A stretch of 8,414 bases of DNA from Euryarchaeota archaeon UBA550 (GTDB lineage: Archaea > Thermoplasmatota > Poseidoniia > Poseidoniales > Poseidoniaceae), in the NCBI GenBank assembly GCA_002506705.1, contig DAYA01000042.1, positions 1-8,414 of the forward strand. Direction: 5' to 3'. This document shows, in pieces, positions 1 to 7,227 of the stretch. The stretch's first letter is position 1. Each line of letters begins with the position of its first letter. A program made the translations under genes and the position numbers. The notes below the pieces were generated by a model that worked only from the letters and a program-made list of their open reading frames with translations, made no database searches and had not been told where the DNA came from.

Positions 1-1
1 T

Positions 2-3000
2 GGAGAACCAATCTCAAGATATGACTACACTAACAGTCAGTGGTTAACCAGCCTCACTTCTTCATCCCACAACATTCCAAGCGACCCTGTTTGGTGGGGA
101 GCTATGACTTTCGCTGCTGGGAAGTTAGTGATTGGATACGATATTGGCACTCAAGGTGACAATGTAATCGGTGGAGGTCTTGCTGTACTCTCTGCAAACG
201 GTGCTACCGTCGGGACTGCCGGAATTAGATCCACTGGTTCGCCTGTATCATCCGTAGACTGGCTTGGAACTGAGTGGTTGATTGGACAAGCTGGAGGCAC
301 ATCAGGATACTCTCACGTGGACACTATTGGACAAGCTGGACAGAATGTGATTCATGCATTGCCTAACCTTGTCAGCGGCCAAGTAACCTCGATTTCAGGT
401 AATCAAACTCACGTTTGGGTCGCATCTGCATCATGGCAGAACACTGGTTCTGGAGTCCTTCAAGGTGTCAAGTTGTCAAATGGTTCAGTCGAATGGCAAA
501 AAGGTTGGACAATTCCTGCCAATGCTGCAGTTACTGATATCGAACTTGTAGGCACTGACTTGTACCTCGCAAGCAATAACAGAGGACTACGTCTACTGGA
601 TACAACAAACGGAACTTTGCAGCCTCTGCCAACGGGAATTCATAATTTCCAGGACGGTCTCGAAGTAGTAGGAGATGACCTATTCATAGGCCTGCAGGGT
701 TCTGGTTCCTCAAGTGCTGGAATTCAAATTTTCAATACAACCAGTGACACCTACACCGCAGGAAGGTTACTTGCAGGCTTACCATCGAATAACATCAACT
801 CCTTCCTTACAGTCACTGACTCAAACAACCAAGGTCAGATCACATCAGAAACCATCTACATAGCAACAAATAACGGAGTTGCAAGATGGAATGCCACTGG
901 TGACAAGTGGGAAACTGCATGGACTGCTCTTGATGGCTTACCAATTTCATTCGTTGAGGACATCATCGAACTCGATGGCGATATCTGGATGGCAACGCCA
1001 AACGGAATATCGCAATATGACCCTGTGGCTATGTCGATTACAAATTACGGCAAGTCGGACGGGCTAATGGGAACCTCGACATGGGGACTAGTAGGAGCAA
1101 CTACAACTTCTACCGACTCTTCAGGAGTGACAACTACCCAGAATAGCCTTTTCATTTCTCATGATGGAAAGGGGATTGATAGACCAGGAATCACACAACT
1201 TAACACAGGTACTCAGTCTGTTTCTGAACTGCATCAATTTGACCAATTGCCCTCTAACACAGTTACTGCAGTTACTGCTGATTTGTATGGAATTCATATC
1301 GCTACAGATGTTGGACCTCTAATTCACTGGACTCGAAGTACTGGTGATTTCAATGCTGGAGCCAATGTTTTCGGTATGCAAGACTGGCCTGTCTACAGTA
1401 TGCGGTCAGATGGAAACTACCTGATTGCAGTAGGTGAAAATGGTGCTACTGTGATACAAGCTGGTACCAATGGAGGACAAATCATTGGGCGCTATTCGGC
1501 AATTGAGTCGACAGGAGGAAGTGTCGTTAGCAACTCCTTCGTTACACTCTCCACTACCGACGGATTGAGAATGTGGAATTTGAATACTGGCGATGAAGTT
1601 CCTCCTACTTCGATGCGCAGAGCGGACCCACTGTCGATTGGGTTTGAATTACAATTCCAAGACATTACAGAATATACACACCCGGGTATGCAAGTTTCAA
1701 TCGTAGACCCAAGTAATCCTGTTACACTCTCAACTGACGGTACTCCCGGACCTCACGGAATCCCTATCCAAACGACAGCTCTGACATTCTCATCACCAGT
1801 TGATGGTGCTGCAACATGGGCTAAATTGGTTGATTTGAAGTACAACGCAACGGTTAATCTGTCCAACGATCCAACATTTATCACAAGTTTACAATATGCA
1901 GTAGACAATGGTGTTCTTCTCAACGGAACCAGAATTGTGACACTAAGTCTGAACTCTCCATCTAATGGCAGTATGTGGGTGAAATTAACCTATGACTGGT
2001 TCAGAACTGAGACCCCTGTCCAAGGCCTATCTCTATGGGATAGACCTGATGATGGTGGTCAAACATTAATGGCAAATTGGACATTAGTCCACGATGATGA
2101 TTTTGCAAGATATGCGGTTTATTTGAACGAAGGCCCATGGGCAACACAACCTACTGCTGCTGACCTACAGCCTCGTGCTCCTGATGCAACAGTGAGTTTG
2201 CACTCTAGACTGCAAACCGAAGTTTCCACAATCAACGGACAACCACTACAAGACGGCACAGAGTACTGGGCTGTTGTAGTTGTAGAATACAACGATGGAA
2301 GGTTTGGAACACCTTCAGCACCTATCGGTCCAGCAAGCCCTAGCGATGAAGTACCAACTCCACCGAAATGGGCAACAGCGACCTCGGGCTCAACAGTGGT
2401 TAGCGCTGATGGCGAAGTATTCGCTGAGTGGGCACGGTGCGAAGCGCTTGACTTGTCTACTACGAACGTTTACGCTTCAACCACAGAAATTACCGATGCT
2501 CTCGGGCTTGATGTTCACACCGAATTCATTCCGCAAATTGGTAATGCAAGTGTAATGACCCTAGAAGCAGGTAAGCCACATTGGCTTGCTTTCACATGTG
2601 CTGATGAGGCAGGACAAGAAGATCTGGTCAACGCCACAGTAATCGGACCGGTTGTTCCAACCGGAGGAATTGACGACGGAGTACCACCTCCGAAACTAAC
2701 TGATGTTTGGGCAGAAGACGTTCCTAACGATGATGGAGGGCGTGTACAGATTGGATGGACAAACTCGGTCGCCGATGACTGTGCCTTGGTAACAGTTTAC
2801 ATGATGCCTGCTCAAGAAGGAGAAAATGTCCCAACAAATGTTGTCGGAATGGAAGAAGTAGCAATCGTGCCTGATTGTGAAACCAACATGACAGTTATCG
2901 ATTCAATTGGTGAAGATTCCTTAATTGATGGCCAAGCATACTGGATAGGTGCTGTAGCATTTGACAAGTGGCTAAATGGAGACTTAGGAGACGTAACAGT

Positions 3001-4561
3001 CCTAGAAGTCACTCCATTTGTTAACAACCTAAACGGCCCATCAGAGCCTGAAAGAATCAGCGAGTTGAACGCTTATGACCATCCTGGTGATGACGGTACT
3101 GCAATAGATATCTCATGGGCTCCGTCACAAGTTGATGATTTCGATTACTACGTAATTTGGGTGTCTGAATATCCACTGGATGACCTAACAGAAACTTGGG
3201 AAAGAGCAGGGACAGAACCTGGAATCTGTGGATGCATAGTGATGGACAAACAATGGATTGATACCGAGAAGAGTCCAATCGAACTGACATTGAATACTGC
3301 TCTATACGGAGGTAATAACCTTGCAACTTCCATCCCGCAACAAATAATGCCTGATGTCCCGCTTTACGTTGCTGTAACTGTACACGACGTGAAAGGAAAT
3401 GTACATCTTGATAATCTAAACACTGCTACTGCAACACCGATTGATAATCTAGCAGATACTACACCGCCTGACAGATTATCTGGATTGAACCTCTATGATA
3501 GAGCAGGGGATGATGGTACTGCAGTAATGCTAGAGTTTGATTTGTCAGAGGATAGCGATGTTGCTTACTACGAAGTTTACGCTGCTGCATTTACTTTCAC
3601 ATCTGTTGGCCAAAGTGGAACTGTAAAGTCTCCTGTCGCAACCCTTGACAGGTCTCCAACACTGCCGCTAACAATCGACATCCTCGTGTTTGATACATTG
3701 GTTGTTCCAAATACACCGGTTACTGTTGCTGTTGTCCCTGTAGATTGGTCCGGTAATGCGTACAGAGACAATCTCGTGACTTCTACGGCTATTGCAATCG
3801 ATGATGGAATTGAAGACGTGGGAGCTTATCTCCCTGATATTGAAGGCGTGTTCCTCGAATGGGTAGATGATTCAATTCTCGTTTCATGGGAACATACTAC
3901 AGATCCGAGCGTAAGAAGATATGTTGTATACATCTCGGACTCAGAGTTTGAGAATGTTGCAGATGCTACAAACGTCGGTAACGCAAGTGTCTCCAATACT
4001 TTCCTTATCACTCCAGAAATCTTCCCAGAGTTATCCAATGACTCTTCGTGGTGGGTTGGAGTTTCTGCTAAGGATGATGTTAACAATAGAAAGGTCATCG
4101 AATCATCGAGAATAGGCCCAGTTGATTCAAATGGAGGCTCTGGAGATGGTGACGACGGTAAAGATTCTACAACAGATTTGGGAGAATTACTCACAACTGA
4201 TAACATGATTATTGCAGGAATGGTTCTGATTTCTCTCCTACTGCTACTTCTAGTGGTTAGAGGAAGAGGCAGGAAGCCTGCAAGAAACAAGGAATGGGAA
4301 TTACAAGAGGCTACTTGGGGTATTGAAGCACGCTCTGGTTGGGACGATGTTGGTTCATTCGGTGGACAGGCCCCCCCACCAGTTGCAGCACCACCTTCAA
4401 TCCAACCAGCCCAGCAAAATGACATCTATGCCGCTGCTCAAAGAATACAACAGCCAAGTCAGCCTGCTATGCCTCAGCGTTGGGAACAACAAACTCAACC
4501 TGTACAACAACAACAACCGCAAGGTGGAATAGACACTTCCTTCTTAGATGACCTGTTGTGA
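2..4561 (+). CDS. Giant membrane-anchored surface protein with beta-propeller and FN3-like modules (5' partial)
   Basis: The frame is open from base 2 without a stop, and the residues before the first ATG (104) already look like propeller sequence, so the start lies upstream; 1519 residues are visible. Nt 2 to about 1610 hold roughly eleven blade repeats of the two-component-regulator propeller type, for example IYIATNNGVARWN and IWMATPNGISQYDP. A beta-rich domain I cannot assign follows (1613-2011), then six FN3-like modules (2012-4123). After a Gly/Asp-rich spacer comes one membrane helix (4205-4258, MIIAGMVLISLLLLLLVV), an Arg/Lys stop-transfer patch, and a Pro/Gln-rich tail ending FLDDLL. 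The topology is N-terminus outside. About 15 N-x-S/T sequons fit an archaeal glycosylated ectodomain. Only six cysteines occur, all in FN3-like modules 2-4. No catalytic motif is visible; adhesion, ligand binding or sensing are possible. The family-level reading is solid, the function is not known. Confidence 0.9.
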   Translation, partial: GEPISRYDYTNSQWLTSLTSSSHNIPSDPVWWGAMTFAAGKLVIGYDIGTQGDNVIGGGLAVLSANGATVGTAGIRSTGSPVSSVDWLGTEWLIGQAGGTSGYSHVDTIGQAGQNVIHALPNLVSGQVTSISGNQTHVWVASASWQNTGSGVLQGVKLSNGSVEWQKGWTIPANAAVTDIELVGTDLYLASNNRGLRLLDTTNGTLQPLPTGIHNFQDGLEVVGDDLFIGLQGSGSSSAGIQIFNTTSDTYTAGRLLAGLPSNNINSFLTVTDSNNQGQITSETIYIATNNGVARWNATGDKWETAWTALDGLPISFVEDIIELDGDIWMATPNGISQYDPVAMSITNYGKSDGLMGTSTWGLVGATTTSTDSSGVTTTQNSLFISHDGKGIDRPGITQLNTGTQSVSELHQFDQLPSNTVTAVTADLYGIHIATDVGPLIHWTRSTGDFNAGANVFGMQDWPVYSMRSDGNYLIAVGENGATVIQAGTNGGQIIGRYSAIESTGGSVVSNSFVTLSTTDGLRMWNLNTGDEVPPTSMRRADPLSIGFELQFQDITEYTHPGMQVSIVDPSNPVTLSTDGTPGPHGIPIQTTALTFSSPVDGAATWAKLVDLKYNATVNLSNDPTFITSLQYAVDNGVLLNGTRIVTLSLNSPSNGSMWVKLTYDWFRTETPVQGLSLWDRPDDGGQTLMANWTLVHDDDFARYAVYLNEGPWATQPTAADLQPRAPDATVSLHSRLQTEVSTINGQPLQDGTEYWAVVVVEYNDGRFGTPSAPIGPASPSDEVPTPPKWATATSGSTVVSADGEVFAEWARCEALDLSTTNVYASTTEITDALGLDVHTEFIPQIGNASVMTLEAGKPHWLAFTCADEAGQEDLVNATVIGPVVPTGGIDDGVPPPKLTDVWAEDVPNDDGGRVQIGWTNSVADDCALVTVYMMPAQEGENVPTNVVGMEEVAIVPDCETNMTVIDSIGEDSLIDGQAYWIGAVAFDKWLNGDLGDVTVLEVTPFVNNLNGPSEPERISELNAYDHPGDDGTAIDISWAPSQVDDFDYYVIWVSEYPLDDLTETWERAGTEPGICGCIVMDKQWIDTEKSPIELTLNTALYGGNNLATSIPQQIMPDVPLYVAVTVHDVKGNVHLDNLNTATATPIDNLADTTPPDRLSGLNLYDRAGDDGTAVMLEFDLSEDSDVAYYEVYAAAFTFTSVGQSGTVKSPVATLDRSPTLPLTIDILVFDTLVVPNTPVTVAVVPVDWSGNAYRDNLVTSTAIAIDDGIEDVGAYLPDIEGVFLEWVDDSILVSWEHTTDPSVRRYVVYISDSEFENVADATNVGNASVSNTFLITPEIFPELSNDSSWWVGVSAKDDVNNRKVIESSRIGPVDSNGGSGDGDDGKDSTTDLGELLTTDNMIIAGMVLISLLLLLLVVRGRGRKPARNKEWELQEATWGIEARSGWDDVGSFGGQAPPPVAAPPSIQPAQQNDIYAAAQRIQQPSQPAMPQRWEQQTQPVQQQQPQGGIDTSFLDDLL
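2012..4123 (+). repeat. Six tandem FN3-like modules within the surface protein
   Basis: The modules begin near 2012, 2351, 2681, 3038, 3464 and 3809, each about 105-140 residues. The shared opening is a hydrophobic strand, then D-x-x-(x)-D-D-G-(G/T), then an alternating strand usually ending in W or F, an acidic D-D or D-S pair, and a strand of the type YYVIW or RYAVY. The best copies read DRPDDGG, DVPNDDGG, DHPGDDGT and DRAGDDGT. Modules 2 and 6 have lost most of the acidic loop. Between the second and third hallmarks each module also has an (Y/W)(W/V)-(A/V)-V-x-V type strand, as expected of a beta-sandwich. The copies are strongly diverged at DNA level, so this is old duplication, not recent tandem expansion. 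Confidence 0.75.
4371..4377 (+). repeat. Homopolymer of seven C inside the cytoplasmic tail coding sequence
   Basis: Seven consecutive C occur in an otherwise moderate-GC gene and encode part of the QAPPPVAAPP stretch. The frame downstream remains open and keeps its Pro/Gln-rich character to the FLDDLL end, so the reading shown here is the intact one. A one-base slip would move translation into frames that stop at about 4422 or 4532. Confidence 0.8.
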
Positions 4562-4565
4562 TGCC

Positions 4566-5252
4566 ATGATGGTGGGACCGAAAAGTGCGGTTTTCACAAC
4601 CGTAAGGGCCAGAGATGGACACCTATTCCATCTCGATTACCACCTTGCTAGATTGTCACGTCACGCTGAGAAATTAGGAATTGAAATTCCCAATTTCGAT
4701 ATACCAGAAGGGCTAGATGGTTTGGTTCGAATCCAAGTCGATTCAAATGGCGCTCAGTTTTCGGCCAAACCATTCTACCAAGAAATTCACATGGAGGCAG
4801 AGGGTGTAACGGCACCTGCCCCTCGATGGACAAGGAAGGTTTCTGGTACCAAACACGGCGATTGGGACGCTTACAGAAAAATAACCACAGATGCATTCAG
4901 CAAAGGAGCAGACGTCGCTTTGCTAGTACACGAACACTGCATCGTAGATGGTGATAGAGTCATGCCGATAGTGCTTGACGAAGACGGGGTTGTATGGATA
5001 AGTGGTCCGGAATTTGGCGGTGTTGATTCAGTGACATATGACGTGGTCAAACCACATATTGAGAAATCTGGTTTTGTGATTAGTGAAGGACGCCTGAATG
5101 AGAGGTTAGTCGCCCGTGCGAAGGAGGTTGTACTGCTAGGAACCGGCATGGGTGCTGCTAGACTTACTGTATTGGATGACGTCGACATTGGAGACGGAAG
5201 TTCATTCCTGCAACAAGTTTGCATTGAAGCACTTGGAGAGGATTGGCGATGA
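4566..5252 (+). CDS. pabC: Aminodeoxychorismate lyase (class IV PLP-dependent enzyme)
   Basis: This enzyme would split 4-amino-4-deoxychorismate into p-aminobenzoate and pyruvate using PLP. The N-terminus SAVFTTVRARDG and the following YHLARL helix line up with the F-T-T-x-R-x-x-x-G start of E. coli PabC as I recall it. The candidate PLP lysine is in GTKHGDW (residue 96 from ATG 4566), about 30 residues before VDG, where the family usually has a Glu (E-G or E-C) that contacts the pyridine nitrogen; here it is Asp. GGVDSVTYDVV takes the place of the usual G-I-T-R loop. At 228 residues it is short for the family (about 270), mostly at the N-terminus. ATGs at 4548, 4566 and 4569 share the frame; 4566 is preferred because 4548 adds an odd MTCCDA and overlaps the previous gene by 14 bases. 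No clear ribosome binding site precedes any of them, suggesting coupled translation. The specificity rests mainly on the adjacent synthase; a generic class IV aminotransferase is the alternative. Confidence 0.85.
   Translation: MMVGPKSAVFTTVRARDGHLFHLDYHLARLSRHAEKLGIEIPNFDIPEGLDGLVRIQVDSNGAQFSAKPFYQEIHMEAEGVTAPAPRWTRKVSGTKHGDWDAYRKITTDAFSKGADVALLVHEHCIVDGDRVMPIVLDEDGVVWISGPEFGGVDSVTYDVVKPHIEKSGFVISEGRLNERLVARAKEVVLLGTGMGAARLTVLDDVDIGDGSSFLQQVCIEALGEDWR
5235..5238 (+). promoter_or_regulatory. Ribosome binding site of pabBA
   Basis: GGAG within CTTGGAGAGG lies ten bases before ATG 5249, inside the end of pabC. It supports the ATG start and, with the ATGA overlap, translational coupling of lyase and synthase. 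The TTG at 5243 would sit too close to it. Confidence 0.55.
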
Positions 5253-7201
5253 TTGAAAGACTAATTCAATCGGAAGGAGAAGACAGAATCTTACTCCTAT
5301 CTGGTGGTCCTAAATCTCATCTTGCCACAAGGAGTATGATGGCTATTGGGATGAAAAAAAGAGTTGTAATTACACAACCAAAAATAGAGGCAGCAGAGAA
5401 ACACTCACCACTTAATGGAGAGACGAAACTTCGGGATATGCAGGTTCCAATGCACGCCAGTTTGCAAGAGCAAAGAAACGGCGCTTGGAAGGTAACCAAC
5501 CTAATTCATGCTCAATCCTTGGATGCAATGTTTCGCTCGCTAAAGCCACATACACCAAAGGGCTCAAAGTGGGCAGGCGCCTTATCTTATGATTTAGTCC
5601 AATGGACTCAACCTATCGCGTTACAATATCCTCCAAAGGAGGGAGAAATTCTAGCAATTTTATGGCTAGTTGATGAATGGATTGAGGATGATGTAGCCTA
5701 TCCTGAATTACCTAGTCCTGTTCGAATAGATGGGGAAAAATCATCCCACACAGATTTAGAACATGCAGTTATTGTCAAGCGAATAAAGAAATCAATTGTA
5801 GCAGGAGAATTGTATCAACTGAATTTTGGAAGGACTTGGGAAGGGCCATTAGCAGAAGAGCCTGCAAACATATTCCATAGATTGTCAATCAACAACCCCG
5901 CTCCATTTAGCGGATATATTGAGGCTGCAGACCTGGGTTTGGCACTAGCATCATCTTCTCCAGAAATTCTTCTAGAGACAAAGGATGGAGAAGTAATGAC
6001 TGCTCCGATCAAAGGAACTAGGCCAAGAGGCTCAGATCCTGACCAAGAATCCCTTCTGAGAAGAGACCTAGTTCACGACCAAAAAGAGCGTGCAGAGCAT
6101 CGAATGCTGGTTGACCTTGAGCGCAACGACTTGGGTATTGTTTCCAAACCCGGCAGCGTACATCAATCAAGATTTGATGTTGAAGCATATGCTAACGTCC
6201 AGCATTTAGTCTCTCAAGTGAGAGGGGTACTTGATGACGATAAGGATGGGATTGATGCCCTTCAAGCACTATTTCCTGGAGGCAGTATAACCGGATGTCC
6301 GAAGACTGTTGTATGTGCCGCAATCGACGAATTGGAACGGAAACCGAGGTCGTTTTGGACCGGCTCAATGGGTTGGATTGACCTCCATTCTGGTGACTCG
6401 ACTTGGAATATCATGATTAGAACACTCGAGGCGAGATACACCACTGAAGGCTGGCAAGGTACTGTTGTTGCCGGCGGAGGGATTACTATCGAAAGTAACC
6501 CCGAATCAGAGGTTGCTGAGGCGGTATGGAAAGCCGCAGCTTTGCGAAGGGCTTGTGGTTGGTTAAGCAACGATACAAAGCCGATGACCAAAGGAGAATT
6601 GGGCATCTACCCTCTATACTTAGAGCAACAGAAATTCGAAATCGAAGAAAAATTCGACCTGCGAGTTGCTTTCATCGACAACTTGGATTCGTTCTCATAC
6701 AACATAATCCACGCTTTGCAAATGTTTGGATGCGAAGTAGATGTAATCGACGGGCGTGGACAAATTATTGACTTCGACCATGATGCTGTTGTCATCGGAC
6801 CTGGTCCCGGAAGACCTGAAATTTCTCCGGTTACGATGCGTGCTGCGAAACTCGAAATTCCGGTTTTAGGAATCTGTCTAGGGCACCAAGCAATTGGGTT
6901 GTCAAGAGGAATGGATTTGATTGAAAGTCCATATGGTCCCGTCCATGGCGTACCTTCAACAATAATCGCAAACGGGAGTGGGCTAATGGAAAAAGGGCGT
7001 TACGATATGACAAGATACAACTCTCTAGTATTGGCAGGCTCAGGAGAATTGGAAGTCACTGCAAGTGATGAGACTGGCTCTCTACCCATGGAAATTAGAG
7101 ATGGAAATACCTACGGGATTCAGTTCCATCCCGAGTCTATTGGCTCACAGAAAGGAATGCTTGTCCTTGCTGAATTTTTACGTCGGGTAGCGCATGCTTG
7201 A
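5249..7201 (+). CDS. pabBA: Aminodeoxychorismate synthase, PabB-PabA fusion
   Basis: The 650-residue fusion would make 4-amino-4-deoxychorismate from chorismate and glutamine. Residues about 1-440 are a chorismate-binding PabB/TrpE domain: GELYQLNFGR, SSSPEILL, PIKGTRPRG (Lys255), MLVDLERNDLG, FPGGSITGCPK and GGGITIESNPESEVAEA all match. The Lys in PIKGT marks aminodeoxychorismate synthase; anthranilate synthases normally have a small residue there (PIAGT). No LLES tryptophan-feedback motif is seen. After a linker, residues about 470-650 are a class I glutamine amidotransferase: DNLDSFSYN, GPGPGRP, nucleophile Cys543 in GICLGHQ, and His627/Glu629 in FHPES. All key residues are intact. The ATG at 5249 overlaps the pabC stop as ATGA and has GGAG (5235-5238) ahead; TTG 5243 would add two residues. 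Domain order is the reverse of the common PabA-PabB fusions and resembles TrpEG and PhzE. Confidence 0.93.
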   Translation: MIERLIQSEGEDRILLLSGGPKSHLATRSMMAIGMKKRVVITQPKIEAAEKHSPLNGETKLRDMQVPMHASLQEQRNGAWKVTNLIHAQSLDAMFRSLKPHTPKGSKWAGALSYDLVQWTQPIALQYPPKEGEILAILWLVDEWIEDDVAYPELPSPVRIDGEKSSHTDLEHAVIVKRIKKSIVAGELYQLNFGRTWEGPLAEEPANIFHRLSINNPAPFSGYIEAADLGLALASSSPEILLETKDGEVMTAPIKGTRPRGSDPDQESLLRRDLVHDQKERAEHRMLVDLERNDLGIVSKPGSVHQSRFDVEAYANVQHLVSQVRGVLDDDKDGIDALQALFPGGSITGCPKTVVCAAIDELERKPRSFWTGSMGWIDLHSGDSTWNIMIRTLEARYTTEGWQGTVVAGGGITIESNPESEVAEAVWKAAALRRACGWLSNDTKPMTKGELGIYPLYLEQQKFEIEEKFDLRVAFIDNLDSFSYNIIHALQMFGCEVDVIDGRGQIIDFDHDAVVIGPGPGRPEISPVTMRAAKLEIPVLGICLGHQAIGLSRGMDLIESPYGPVHGVPSTIIANGSGLMEKGRYDMTRYNSLVLAGSGELEVTASDETGSLPMEIRDGNTYGIQFHPESIGSQKGMLVLAEFLRRVAHA

Positions 7202-7218
7202 AGTGCAGATTATTGCTC

Positions 7219-7223
7219 GGGTG
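7219..7223 (+). promoter_or_regulatory. Ribosome binding site of the zinc-ribbon membrane protein
   Basis: GGGTG stands four bases before ATG 7228. GGTG pairs with the CACC of the archaeal 16S rRNA 3' end. It favours ATG 7228 over the in-frame TTG at 7198, which overlaps the pabBA stop. Confidence 0.45.
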
Positions 7224-7227
7224 TAAC

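Noticed and set aside
281..340. Fifteen-base direct repeat ATTGGACAAGCTGGA at 281-295 and 326-340
   Set aside because: It is in frame, encodes IGQAG twice in successive propeller strands, and has no further copies. It is best explained by the repeated protein structure, not by a mobile or regulatory element.
3826..4425. Reverse-strand open frame of 199 codons
   Set aside because: It lies wholly antisense to the last FN3-like module, membrane helix and tail of the surface protein. Its product has no recognisable domain and is Ser/Pro-rich, as expected from the complement of this composition.
4871..5224. Reverse-strand frame of 117 codons inside pabC, and similar ones inside pabBA (6262-6606)
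   Set aside because: Both are antisense to regions whose forward translation carries conserved enzyme motifs.
5249..7201. Anthranilate synthase TrpEG or phenazine-type PhzE
   Set aside because: The PIKGT lysine is typical of aminodeoxychorismate synthase, no LLES feedback motif is visible, and the gene overlaps an aminodeoxychorismate lyase gene. Domain order alone would have suggested TrpEG or PhzE.
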